Source: Imbricaverruca yamaguchii
Lineage: Eukaryota > Arthropoda > Thecostraca > Neoverrucidae
DNA: 64,000 nt
Reading direction: 5' to 3'
Assembly (NCBI GenBank): GCA_034440575.1
Contig: JAOTOL010001100.1
Span: 155,001-219,000 of the forward strand
This document shows positions 46,410-58,217 of the stretch, one piece after another; the first letter of the stretch is position 1; every line of letters begins with the position of its first letter. The translations under genes were made by a program, and so were the position numbers. The notes beneath the pieces were generated by a model that was given only the letters and a program-made list of their open reading frames with translations, was not told where the DNA came from and did not search any database.

Positions 46410-46690
46410 CATTCAACGAAAACTCACTGTTCCGAGGCTCCACAAACCTCCATTACCACTGTGGTTCCACACAACCTCTATTCATGGGGCTCAACAAACC
46501 TCCACTGTCCCCCGTGGTTCCACGGGCCTCTACCGCTCGGTTGTTCCATGTACCTTCAGTTTCCGGGCCACCACAAATTTCCACTTTTCCCGTGTTTCCA
46601 TGAATATTCACCGTTCCCCGGGATTTACACATCTCACTGCTGTTGTGGTTCCACAGAACCTAACTGTCCCTGGGATGCACAACAGACAAA
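46410..46690 (+). repeat. Degenerate 'gttccacaaacctccact' minisatellite
   Basis: Irregular copies of a ~35-45-bp unit (for example 'ggttccacacaacctctatt', 'caacaaacctccactgtccc', 'ggttccacagaacctaactg'). The overlapping open frames are products of the repeat. Confidence 0.6.
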
Positions 46691-47419
46691 CGGGAACAGT
46701 CATATATACTAAATTGTCTCAAGTCTGGATTTGCATGACTTAAGATTTTAAATAGCACTACTTCCATGGTGATTTCAACATCCCTGCTGTACTCGTTTCA
46801 TCTCGCCTAATGAGAAATCATCATTTTAACACTGTACATACCTCCATTGTTCAAATGGTTTCACGGAACCTAACTATTCCTGTAGTTCAGGATCGGAAGG
46901 GGGCACTGGGGGCACATGTCCCTCATGGAAGGTGTTCTCCTTCAGTGAGGCTCGAGTGGTCCCTTCGCTAAACGCATTTACTTTTTCAGCCAGAGGTGAC
47001 CCTTCAGTGTATTCGACTCTACCCTCCCCCCCCAACGTATTTTCAGCCAGAAGTGACCTCCAGGTACATTCGCAATGGTGCCCCTCCAGACCAGCCAACC
47101 CCCACCACCACCACCATCACCACCAATGACCAATGTTTCTAGATCCGCCCTTGGTAGTGGTCCACGTATCTGGACTGCTCCCTGGCTACACAGAGTCTTA
47201 CTGTTTTCATGACTTCATAACCCCTCATTGAGCACAGTTTTGGACTCGGAAGTTACGATTAAGCCATCGACTGGAATATTTTTTTCCGACTGCCGACAGA
47301 CCAGATCGACGAGGTGTGAAAATGTGATAATTATCCCGGTGTCGGCCTTGTTGCTGAACGCAGGAACCGACCCAGCGGAAGTGCATGGAGCCAAGGAAAT
47401 AGACCTAATGTACCAGCCT

Positions 47420-47560
47420 CACCAGAGTACCCCTGCAATTTGAGCAGAACGGGTGCCAGCCTCACCAAAGTATCCCTGCCGCTGGAGCAAAACCCGGATG
47501 CCCAACTGATCAGATCATCCCCGTCACTGGAGCAGAGTCCGGGCGCCAGACTCACCAGAT
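47420..47560 (-). repeat. 45-bp degenerate tandem repeat at the CFAP97 exon edge
   Basis: On the - strand three 15-codon units read DNLVSLAPGLCSSDG, DDLISWASGFCSSGR and DTLVRLAPVLLKLQG. The first unit overlaps the splice donor CTG|GTGAGT (47556|47555), and each unit repeats a related CTGGTGAG- or CTGATCAG-type sequence. Confidence 0.75.
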
Positions 47561-48771
47561 TATCCCTTCGAACGTAGTCCTGCTGGGTGCGACATGGTGC
47601 GCCGCCGCTCGCTATCGGCACGCGCCGCGGCGCCGGTCGCCGATGTTGCGCCACGATTTTTTTCAGCAGGATGCGGTTCTCGCGATCGATCTGACGCACC
47701 TGCTCGTTAGTGAAGGACATGTTGTTGCGGTGCGGCGGGCGCACGAGCCGGGAAGGAGGAGGCGGCGGATCCCGTTCTGACATCGTGTGCGGCGAGTTCC
47801 GCTCCAAGTGACGCACCATTTGCTGAAGCAGACCGGGGTGGCCGGCCGGCTTGGTCAGCCCAGCTGACTCCTTCCCCAGCCTGGTCTGCAGGTGAGCCGG
47901 AGTCGGATCGCTGTCCGACTCGGATTCGCCCACCATGTCACTGCTGGACGATTCGACGTCGGAGGCGACGCGCGTAAGCTGCGCCAGTTGCCTCGTCATC
48001 TGCGCCGCCTCATTGAGATTACTGCTCCACCGCTTTCGGTGTGCGCAACCCGGCTGTGGCCGTGGCCGACGCAGGCGCGCACGTCGCTCTCTGGTTCGGT
48101 CGGAGGTCACGAGTATTCGTTGTAGGTCGTGACGAATGGCGGCCACGTCTCGCTCGGCGTCCGGCGGACCGTCGGCATCACAAGTGTATGTACTGCCACT
48201 GGCTATACCCTCACTGTCGACCGCACTATCTGCACCGCCATGACATCCACTAGTGCCAGCAGGTTCCTTTCGCCCACCAGAATTCTCACCATCATGACTT
48301 TCAGACTCGGCTCCGGTGGTGGTGGTGGTCATTGGTCCTACGACGCACCGACTGTTTTGGGTTATACAGCGTCTGGAATCTCTTACGCCGATTGGTTGTA
48401 GGCAAAGAGTGGATTCGCCTCCAGAGATGCGGCCATCGTTACATTCTACTCGAATCAAGTTGTCATGATTCAAGAGTTCAGTGTGGCATCCGACAACATT
48501 GGTGGCACCTGTTTGGGGTTCACTTTTGCTACACTCAATTGTACTTGCAATTTCGGCGAGACACGCAGATTCAAAATCGTGTGCCACATTGCCTATTCTG
48601 TCCACCGCCCCACTGTTGATCAAACTGCCAGTCGCACTTGATGGTGAGCCATTACCACCGAAGAAGTCAAAGTCAATTTCACCGGTGAGTAGGTCTGAGT
48701 CATACACCACATCTTGCAGCCCAATATTGATTGTCATGAGCAAACTATGGCACATCAATGGGTAGCAAAAG
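47556..48771 (-). CDS. CFAP97/hemingway-like protein, large exon
   Basis: On the - strand a strong acceptor (tttttgtttcag) opens the exon at 48771. The first ATG is at 48755, a second at 48734. The N terminus has DVVYDSDLLTGEIDFDFFGG, resembling the GEVDHSFFDSD start of CFAP97. A long disordered acidic/Ser-rich middle contains a Thr run (TTTTTGAESESH). The C-terminal part has MSFTNEQVRQIDRENRILLK, the hallmark of the CFAP97/KIAA1430/hemingway domain. The frame then reaches a consensus donor GTGAGT at 47555. The open frame past that point is probably intron; the following exon was not found. Family members are axoneme-associated and needed for cilia and sperm flagella. About 400 codons are visible, comparable with the family. 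A SINE-like segment lies inside the coding part. Confidence 0.8.
48340..48421 (-). repeat. SINE-derived segment inside the CFAP97 exon
   Basis: On the + strand this reads 'gtctggaatctcttacgccg' then attggttgtaggcaaagagt. The SINE copy at 37475-37550 reads 'gtcgccaatctctcacgccg' then attggtcgcgggcgaagagt. The flanking tail part (cgacgcaccgac versus cgacacatcgac) also aligns. It is in sense orientation to the gene and keeps its frame open (LCLQPIGVRDSRRCITQ). Confidence 0.7.
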
Positions 48772-49054
48772 CTGAAACAAAAAATTGGTTCGTAATGATC
48801 TCCAGTAACACTAGCATACAGTCTACAGCTCAGACTTCTGGTCTCTTTTCTGTCTCACCGCTAATTGATGTCTTCACATGAAACAATATGAGCAGTGAAT
48901 GACAGCAGACCCTAGATCAATTCTGCACCATGATACATATAAGTAAATTATCTTTGCTCACTCCCACCTCTGCAAGAAAGAAAAAAAGATGATGGAGAAA
49001 GTGGCTCATGAGCCACTTACCTTACAATATTATGAACATTACAAATACTTTACA

Positions 49055-49216
49055 GGGGACAAGTAGTCTAGGGATAAGTTACCCACCTTACAATCAAAAG
49101 ATTATGGATTTGAGTCTCACCTGTTGCTATTCTTCACCCATGACCAATCACAGTGAGAGATTGACCACAATACATGCCTCAATGGTTGACCTGTTGTAAA
49201 ACCAACAATCCCCACC
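49055..49216 (+). mobile_element. tRNA-derived SINE, diverged copy
   Basis: It reads GGGGACAAGTAGTCTAGGGAT, then TTTGAGTCTCACCTGTTGC, 'gaccaatcacagtgagagat' and AAAACCAACAATCCCCACC. The same SINE family as at 37448. An imperfect duplication (acaaatac at 49041 and 49217) flanks it. It sits upstream of the CFAP97 exon. Confidence 0.85.
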
Positions 49217-49299
49217 ACAAATACATAATGGAAAATATTTGCAGTAACTCAATAAAATTATATTGGGCCTGGAAATATTTTCTGACCAAGATGTTCTAA

Positions 49300-49680
49300 G
49301 TACTTCAGGGCTCTCTACTAGGTCCTGTGTTTTGTATTTATGTGAACTATGTACCTCATGATATACAGTCTCAATTCAGGTTTTTGCAGATGACCGAAAA
49401 CTATACATGAAACTGAAGTACAAATCTGTCTCAGACCTGCTGGCTGGCATTTCACAGGGCCAAAAGGATATAGATACCCTGGTTAGTACTGCCAAGTCAT
49501 GGGGGCTAGCAATGAACTCCAAGAAAAGTACAGTTTTGAAAGCACACCATGGCTCACATGACTAAAAAAAATTGGTCCTTATGCACATTATTATCCAGAT
49601 GGATTTCAGGTGAGCATTGTTGAGATGCATACCAACTTAGGCATCACAGTCAGCGTTGGAAAAGTGGCCCTTTTTTGGAA
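49300..49680 (+). pseudogene. CR1/Jockey-like LINE RT fragment
   Basis: The frame contains VFADDRKLYMKLKYKSVSDL (about 49383), corresponding to the FADDTKLY catalytic block of non-LTR reverse transcriptases, and later MHTNLGITVSVG (about 49625), the usual DLGV-TVS segment. It is a different LINE lineage from the I-type copies. The downstream half is probably the fragment at 53090. Confidence 0.75.
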
Positions 49681-49689
49681 CTTTTGCAA

Positions 49690-52600
49690 TCCAAAGAATT
49701 ATACACTCCAGAAAAAATACACTCCTTGCATTGCTGGATGAAGACATACTTAACTAGCAAGACAGCTAGATGTCATTATACAATAGTGATAACTTGGGTG
49801 GAGAGGAAAATTCAGTCATACTGGGTCCCCTATCACATGAAGTTTCCAGTATAATTGAGGATAATACACATTTGTTATTTCGAGTCATCTGTAGGCACAT
49901 TCCAAGAGGAGGCAGGAGTAAAGCCGAAAATGAGATGTCAGCCAGATTGGAAGAATATCAGTTTGCTAGCATGCACAAGTACAACATATGTCAATGGATG
50001 GCAAAATATGGATCACTGCAATCTGAATATGATCTTAATGCCACTGAACATTCCATATTTCACAACATTCCATCTTCCATATCATTCCATAACATTCCAT
50101 TTGTGCATGTGCGATTTATGGTGAGGTGCAGGTGAATTAATAAACAGCCACCAGTGCATTCATGTGTATGTTCTCCATTTGTGGACAAACCTCAGAACAG
50201 AGTCCAGATGTGCTCAGAAGAATGTATGGATGAACACCAAGAGCTATAGTGGCATCCACACAACTGGTAAGCCACAAAGTGTACCACTTCCCCCAAATCT
50301 CCAAAATACTGGTGGATATGAGCCATGTTTTGCTACAGCATAGGGATTGTCATGGGCACTATTACTTTTCCACACATGTTTTGCACACAGTTTGCCTCCA
50401 TGAAGCATACAAAGGTATTAGGCTTGGCTAAATTATGCTAGATTATTTTTCTTTGTAAGTTATCCATTCATCAAATTCCTTTCGGAATCATTCAGGAATA
50501 TAAAAAAGTTTTTGAATTTAAAAAAACACTCGGGCTAGCATAGGCTGTTTAGTTAGCATAGGCCATTTACTTTTCATTTCTTAATTCATTTTAATACTTT
50601 GAATTAATTGCTTATAAAAAATTTTATTAAAAAAAGATTTTCTTGCATCCAGTTAGGCTGCAGCTTTTTCTTCATTTATAACATCACATTTCATGGTATA
50701 TTTCCCAACCAAACCTGAGCCACTTTTTTGGTGTCATTTTGCTACCCAACTGCACTTGCCAAAAAATGTGCAGTCACATCATGTAAGTACCTACATTATG
50801 AACATATTCATAATCATTGCACAAAAAATAAATTTCAAGAAATCAAATCACCTTAAACTGCAAATTTGTCCATTCAGAAAGTCAGACCAGAAATGTTAAG
50901 AGTATAATGGTATTCAATGGAGAATATGGACAGGATGCACCTAATAATTCCTGAACATTTCATGAAAGCACAAATAATGCTTGAATGCATGCATATCTAT
51001 AATATCTGCAGTCAATGTGCACTGAAGAGGCCCAGCCCCCATTTTGAAAGAAAAACATTCACGCTTCAAAATTAAAGTGAAAGTGAAAACAAAATTTTGA
51101 AGTGTAAACAAAATTTTCCAGACAAAAGCAAAGCAATCAGTTTTGTTCATTTATACGCTTGTCGGCAAAACATCGCAGCAATTAATATTATCATGTCCTG
51201 CTCCTTGTATTATCTGAAGATTTCCCGTCACACAACACAAGCTTGCAGCTTTGGTTTATCCAAATCAATAACTCGAATTACCGCGAAGATATTTGATATA
51301 GGTAAGTAGGTAGGTACCTACATAGTCAGATAATACAACCTCTAATACCTCGAGCCAAACACGCAGTCAATTCCTTCCAGATGGCAGCGAAAAACTTTAA
51401 AGAAAATCCTTCGTTGAATAAAAAAACCACTACGCTCCGCTAACCAAATATAGGAATTCACCTTCACCAGCCCGACCGCGTTCTTGGATTCAATGAGTTC
51501 ACCGCTCTCCATCTCCCACTCCGGCCGGAGCTATTGGAACCATTGCCACGAAAAGCCATGGATAATGCATTTCTTCTTGGTTCCTTGGAGAATGATATGT
51601 TCTGCATCAATTGGGATGGATAAAACTGTTCATATTTATATTATTAAGCAGTCAGGAGCGATGTACATAAAAGATATCGGAAGGATTTTCCACATGAAAA
51701 TTGCCTGAATGGTACCAAAACGTTCCTAAAACCTGCTAACACTTTGCTCCAAAATGAAGACCCATAGAACCAGAAATTTCACCTTCTTTCGATTTCATGA
51801 CTTATATTGTTTCTGAATTTCATCAACAAGCGGGAATAGTTGCATTCATGCCACTCCGACCGCGAGGTTTCCCCACTCCGGACAAATTCAGATTTACGTG
51901 TGTTGACCTAATTCTCTACACTCTTATAAGCTTCATTCTGATCCAATGATTAATTTCTTCCCACAGTCCTGATTATTATTAATTGAGAAAAAAGTTCCCT
52001 GTAATTCTCTTGGCAATTTTCTCTAACTTATTTTTATTTTTTGGTATTTCATAGCAATCATGGCGCGAAATGAGACGCTAATTTCCGCTCGTCCGTGACG
52101 ATAGTCTGTTTTACAGCAGCAATTTGCCCGCCCGTCTAGTCGCTTTTCATCCTTCCAAATCATTCCTTGCTTCTACTAAACATTCCAGACATGAACTAAA
52201 AAGTGCATTGAAATACATTTAATATTAATAAGGATTGACTTCAATATTTTTTTTCAGCTTTCTCATTTGAAAAAAAAGAAAATTTCATCGTGGAGAGAAT
52301 AAAATATTTTAGACGGATTGTTTTAGTATAACTTTCCTTCAACCATTATATATTCCGAAACCCATATCCCGAAGTAACATTTTAGACCCTCCCATTTTAG
52401 ACCCAGCGGTGCACGAACGTCCTGCTCTCGAGGTATGTTGTGAATTTGTATTAGTTATGCGGTGTTGGTACCTATGCTAGGAGTGGCAGGTATTGATATA
52501 TAAACTTGGTTGACATCGATTAAGTATACTTTTGTGTTCATTTTCTCTACCATTGCTCAGGAAGTTGCCTTATAAGTCATTCACGTAACGTGGTGGATGA

Positions 52601-52690
52601 CTTCAGACGACGATGTGTGGTGGACCCCATCTGGTTGTCTGTGAGACACTAGGATAAGAACCTAACAAATTACTTAAAGACGTTTTATTC
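49690..52690. other. Unassigned AT-rich stretch
   Basis: I see no exon or transposon terminus that I can support. An LTR-like or promoter-like patch (tattgatatataaacttggt, 52490) is present but unsupported by a partner. It may in part be the insertion that separates the two CR1-like fragments. Confidence 0.35.
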
Positions 52691-52699
52691 TTGAGGAAG

Positions 52700-52852
52700 A
52701 AGAATTATCGGGTTATTTTACGACGCATTCAACCGCAAGGTCGCATAGCGCCGCCACCCTATATCACACCGATTGGTCGTGGGTGGACTGCAAATGCCGC
52801 CGGCCGTGAGATTCGAGTCCCACGCTCCACCATCTAGGCTACCAAGGCCCCT
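52700..52852 (-). mobile_element. tRNA-derived SINE, diverged copy
   Basis: The + strand shows 'cacaccgattggtcgtgggt', 'gtgagattcgagtcccacg' and 'ccatctaggctaccaaggcc', the reverse complement of the SINE body, B box and A-box region. The tail end is 'ggttattttacgacgcattc'. Confidence 0.8.
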
Positions 52853-53089
52853 GGGTTTTTGTTCTTCATTCCAGGAGACATCACTGCATTTGTCAAAATT
52901 TATACACTTCGTTATATATAAAATGTATATACTCTGTTACTTGGTGCTTCAACATACACCCCATAATTTGGCAAACTGGGAAATTATACACCCCATAACA
53001 TAGTGCCTCTCAAGATTATACACTCCATACTTTGGCAAGCTAAAAAATTATACACTCCGAATCCAAGACTGAGAAGTGAAAATCCAACA

Positions 53090-53630
53090 CTGATCACAGT
53101 AGATAAAACTTGTTTCCATCAAGAAATTGCTGGTATAGTACAGAAAGCTGGGAGTCTGACCAGCACCCTGCCAGGTTCTACTTTATGTTATTCTCCTGAT
53201 TTATGAAAACACTAGACATTACTCATGTCAGGCCTCATTTGGAATTTTCACCACATGTTTGGAATACAGGTTACATTGGTGATTTAGGGCAACTAGAATC
53301 AGTACGGAGAAGGTGGACAAGAAACAGAGGGGATGGATGGTCTGGATCATGATGCCAGATTATTGAAACTAGATTTGTACTCAGTGAAAGGTAGACTGAT
53401 TCAAGCAGGCATTATCATATGTTGGAAGATTTTTCATGGCCATTCTGCCATTAAGATCCATGACGTTTGCGCTGGCACAATCAGTGAACACACATGGACA
53501 CTCCTTGAAATTGGCTCACAGGTGCACATTAGTGGATTGTAGGAAGATATTTTTTAGCCTCAGATGGTGTGCCACCTGGAATTCGCTGCCTGATGATGTA
53601 GGTAGTAGCCTTAACATACCTGGGGATATT
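53090..53630 (+). pseudogene. CR1/Jockey-like LINE C-terminal fragment
   Basis: Pieces in shifting frames read FHQEIAGIVQKAGSL, GDLGQLESVRRRWTRN (with breaks), CWKIFHGHSAIKIHDV and an ending AWNSLPDDV-like block (about 53580). This is the conserved C-terminal region of CR1/Jockey-type ORF2 found in many marine invertebrates and arthropods. Stops and shifts are frequent. Confidence 0.75.
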
Positions 53631-54029
53631 TAAAGCCACACCCCACTCAAATCTCTGCACATTGTTGTATGAAGATGCTGAATAGATTAACCATGATATT
53701 ATAATCAAACTACAAGAGTAGCCTTACTTCTCCATACTTAATTTTTCTGAATTTCCATGAGAAGTATATTCTGACTACAACATATTAGCACATATAGCGG
53801 CAACTCCAAGCATACAATTTCTGCTCAAGGTGTACTTCCAGTTCCTGTGTCTTCTGATAACCATAATTTTCTTTAATCTAGGGGACTGGCGTACCTGCAG
53901 ATACAGGCCACCCTTGTTCGCCTACGGAACTCATCTCTGGATGAGTGATGCTGGAGAATCTGGAGAGCCAACCAAGGCGATATATACAGGAGGGCCGGGA
54001 GAGTATATATCAGAACTTCTAATGCTCAT

Positions 54030-54345
54030 AGCCTCTAACATTTCAAAACATCTAGAAATCAAAAGAACTAAGCGTTCAAAACCTCTAAATTCGGAGATTT
54101 GATTCTGTATTGGGTAAGTTCAAAACTTTTAATGTTCAAAACCTCTAACCGTTCAAATTCTCTAGGAGTTCAAAGCATCTAAAGACTCAAAAGCACCAGC
54201 GATCAAAAGCTCTAGGTGTTCAAAATCTCTAGGAGTTCAAAACATCGAATCCACAAAACAGCAAGAGTTCATATAGTCTAAAAGTAAACGAGTTTATAAC
54301 TTCTAGCGTTCAAAACCTCTAACGTGTTCAAAACCACTAATGAAG
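54030..54345 (+). repeat. Degenerate 'gttcaaaacctctaa' tandem repeat
   Basis: At least a dozen copies of a 15-22-bp unit with consensus near AGTTCAAAACCTCTAA. Spacing and sequence are irregular. Confidence 0.8.
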
Positions 54346-54473
54346 AACTTTTCGCGTTGAAGAAGTGCGATATTGCTCCGAAAGGTGTCGCGTGAGCGAT
54401 AACTTTTCGTATGTGGAAGGGTTGTCTAAATTCCGTCTAATTCAGTGTGGTGTTCCCAGCCAGGAATCTTTAA

Positions 54474-55307
54474 CCCGCCCCGTCTCGGGGGGGTCTTAAA
54501 CCGTCCCCTTCAGGTTTTTCGCGGATATCAGAAGAAAGGCGCGCGGCAGCGCGCCCAAATTAGGCATACCTTTTCCCACATCAATTTGACATGCTCATTA
54601 CATTTTTTTAGGTCAGGTCATCTAGGGTCAACGAGTTAGTCAAGGTCAAGTGAGGTCACCTCCAAAAAAGTTCAACCAGTCGTCACGCTTTAGCGGATGC
54701 AGATATTTTGATGACGCTTTCAGCGTTTGCTTAACTTTACGGATGCAACAAAACGTACGAGTTTAATTTAAAAAAAAGAAAAGTTTTTGACTACATATAA
54801 ATTTTACGTACTTGCCATATTGCAGTCCAAACACAGGATTCTGGCTAAAGTATGCATTTATATTTGGGCAAGTTGACTTCCAACAACATTTCTCGGTCTG
54901 CTCTAGCCATTGGAGAAGGAAAATTAAAGAAAACTTGAAAACTGAAAACTTTGAAGTTTCAACAAAAAAAATTGTGGTGCCAAAGAAGTATTATAGCCCT
55001 GGTCGATTTCGCTGTCCTTTTCTCATTCCAAACAAATTTTGTTTTTTCATGTAACCCCCAAAATGAACTCCCCAGAGTAAAAAACATAATGCAAGTCGTG
55101 AAAATTCGTAAAAATCTATACCCCTGGTGACGTCACTTTTGGGGGAAATTTTTTTTTGCAGGGTGGACCCGGACCCTACCCGTCGAGCGCTATCCGATGA
55201 CACCTCTTTCGTTTTCGTTTGATGCTTAGTTTGGGTTTTAGAGGGGGTCTTCAACCGCCCCCACCCCGAGACGAGGCGGGAGGATTTGACAGGAAAGACG
55301 GCGCGGG
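54474..55307 (+). mobile_element. piggyBac-like TTAA element, copy C (intact)
   Basis: This 834-bp element begins CCCGCCCCGTCTCGGGGG, ends GGCGCGGG, and is flanked by TTAA (54470-54473, 55308-55311). The termini form an inverted repeat CCCGC[C/G]CCGTCT. It has no coding frame. It is the reference for copies A and B, and for an isolated fragment at 58894-58953. Confidence 0.85.
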
Positions 55308-55394
55308 TTAAAGTAGTCGGGGAAATGTTCAACCTAGTTTGTGCTCAAGTTGCCTAACTTGTGTGAGGTCTTCGGACCAATACAATATTCATGG

Positions 55395-55445
55395 GAGAGT
55401 TCAACTCGTCGAATCACCCTAAAGTCCAGATAACTAACTAATTGA
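55395..55445 (+). repeat. LINE 3'-tail fragment
   Basis: 'caccctaaagtccagataac' followed by TAACTAATT repeats the LINE 3' terminus. 55450-58080 shows nothing else that I can assign. Confidence 0.5.
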
Positions 55446-58115
55446 GAAAGTTGGGCAACTAATTGACTAATTGAGCCAATAATTGGCAACAAACTAAAAC
55501 TGCCACCTTTTGTCATTCAATATTAAGAGTACAACGTATTTTCTTTTTAGGTAGGTACCTACCTATATAGGCATGTGGTAATCCTATTTATGCTTCATGG
55601 TGCAGAGTGGTTGTATTTGATCAGATTTGTAAACTTGAGCCCTGGTAGTACCTCATTTCAGGAGAGCAATATTGCATTCACATTGTTGAACATGATTGTG
55701 TGAGCAGATCCAGGAATTGTCACCAGGTGTGACTTGTGTCTAGGGGCACAATTTCCAAGTAGAGGTACTACTGAAAAGATATCTTGAGAGACTTTTCATC
55801 CCAAGGGGTGCACCTGGCTGCTAATGAATTTGGTTGTCCATGAGACAAGGTATTGTGGACAAGGTGTACAAAGTAGCCTGCTTCAAGATATCCATGGGAC
55901 AAGTTTTCCATGCATTTTACCTATTGTAAGCAGAGATTATGTTTGGATATGTTAGATTATTTTAGCCCTTTCTTCAAAGTTATAATATTTTGTTGGAAAA
56001 AATAGTGTAAAAACAGCTTAGGTTAAGTTAGATTGTTAGGTGTCATCCCTATGTTTTAGATGAACAAAATTAGGTGAAATTTTTGTTTCATCCATGAAGG
56101 GTTATATAAGGTTTGGTTATCTTACATTTTTCAATTAAGAATTATTTGTATGCTATATTACCCAACACAAGCCCCTTCTTTATTATTATTTTGCCTGTGA
56201 AGTAAAAAATATGCAATTGCAGAGATAACTGAGCAGTCCATCATTTTAGCCATATTCATAAACATTGCATTGGTGAAAGAAATCAGAAGAAATATAAAAT
56301 TGCCTGAAGCTGCACATTTACTGAAATCTGAGAGTGGTGCACATTCCTGGAGGTGTCCCTGTCTTTTGAAGGGTATGCCTTTTCCTCTCAGATGGCTGAA
56401 TTATTTGAGGTGAGGGATGCACTCTAGCCTGCTTGGGTACCTTTTCCCAGCCAGAGAGGTACCACCTTCCATTGTGAGTGCATTCCCCCACTTGCCCTTG
56501 GATCTGCCACTGCATGGTGGAGACAATGAGATCATTAATTCCTGCAGGAAATGCATGCTTTCCAGTTTGTGGCAGTGTTTGCCCCTTGACTTATTAATTT
56601 TTCCTATCCATGGACGTTATGTTTTTTGTTGTTGAGAAGTACATACCTTTGTTTCTTCAACATCATACTCAGAATTACTATGTGATACCACATTAATTCC
56701 ATGATTCCACATGCATTTGCACTCCAAACTTCAGTGATTATGACTCAGATTGGTGGACCAGTACCATCAGGCAATGCTGGTGGTAAGTGCCACTGATGCT
56801 ATATTGCAGTGTGCAGCTATTGCCATCTTTTTGTGTTTAGAATAAACAGCATCTTCTGGCTGATGCCATTTATTATATTGTCATGTAGGTTGGGTTGCTT
56901 TGTGTGAAGTTGTTATTTTATTTTCCTTTATGTTATGTTATGCTATGTTATGCTATCTTCTGACATTCTTAAGTCAGAATTCAACTTGAGCTAGCTGGCA
57001 GCTTTCAGTTGAACATTGGTACTTAGCTTAGGTTGTGGTTTTGCAGTATGAATTGATGAGGGATTATGAGCCCCTATTTTTATCATCTTCATTATGGGTC
57101 TTATTATATATACAAAATTTATGTGGAGGCCCACAACCATGTATGCCTGTGGGTCTGAGGCTTCATTAAGGTAGGTGAAGCAGATTTTTTGTCTGCTATG
57201 CCATGTATATGTCCATCCTTTTGTATGCACCCATACTGTTCTCCTTCAGGATGAATATATCAGTGTAATCCTCCCAGGCATCATTATATGGTGGCACATT
57301 TCAATTATTTTTCATGTGATTTTACTTAAAGGTCATGCTTTTGAGTGGGTGTGGTTTTCTATCTTATGTAAGGACTGAATCCACTTCCCAGAAGCACTTG
57401 GATCACTTTCCAGCCATGCATACCTTCAGAAGGATTGCTGTCTACAAATGCTTCACATTGACCACCATTTTGTTAGATTCCTTTCCAAACTTTGACAAAC
57501 ATAAGTGTGGTGGGAGGTTGTCATGGTTCTATGTAATGAGACCAATTTTAGTCTACATATGGTATACTACATCACAGCATTGATTCTCCATTGTGCCTGA
57601 TGTCGCTTGAAGTGTCTGGGAGTGCAGATACAGGGATTGAGTCTCAAACAACACAGTCACAATGCACTCTAAAATTTTGTGACTAAGCTTTATGTGGGTA
57701 AAATTAAGTGTTATGAGTGCAATGCTGCAGATGCTTTAATACTTAAATATTCAGTTCATTGACATGGATGGAAGAGTTATGAGCTATGTCGCACAACTAA
57801 TTTGAAAGGAATGCTATGTCAAGGTGGAAATGCACTTCAGTATTTTCCAGGGACACCTTTTGTATGTGGATGGGTGCCTTCTGCTTACACCTGCTGGAAA
57901 TTTAAATACTGGTGCACTTCAGCGTCCGAGAAGGGCGCCATTTTCAAATCAGATTGGACCACATCGCTATATGGCAGCACCTACCTCCCCTCATCCCCCC
58001 ACATTGGCCTCTGAGGGCACTTGGTCCTACAAAAGTATATTGAACTACATCCATGATTGAACTGTAGGAGCTGTATGCCTTGTCACCTTGTCGCCAGACC
58101 TCGGAGGAAACGCTT

Positions 58116-58217
58116 CCGCTAGGTGGCAGTAGAAGCAGCCATCCACCGAAGAGGTGGCGCTGTATGCCCATTTTACGTGTAGCTTGGTATCCAGTCAGTC
58201 TTCATGTAAGTGGCGCT
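58116..58217 (+). promoter_or_regulatory. Cluster of CTCF-like motifs
   Basis: CCGCTAGGTGGCAG (58116-58129), CCGAAGAGGTGGCGCT (58146-58161) and AAGTGGCGCT (58208-58217) resemble the conserved CTCF core (CCNSYAGRKGGCRS). Three sites on the same strand within ~100 bp suggest an insulator or boundary. Motif match only. Confidence 0.4.
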
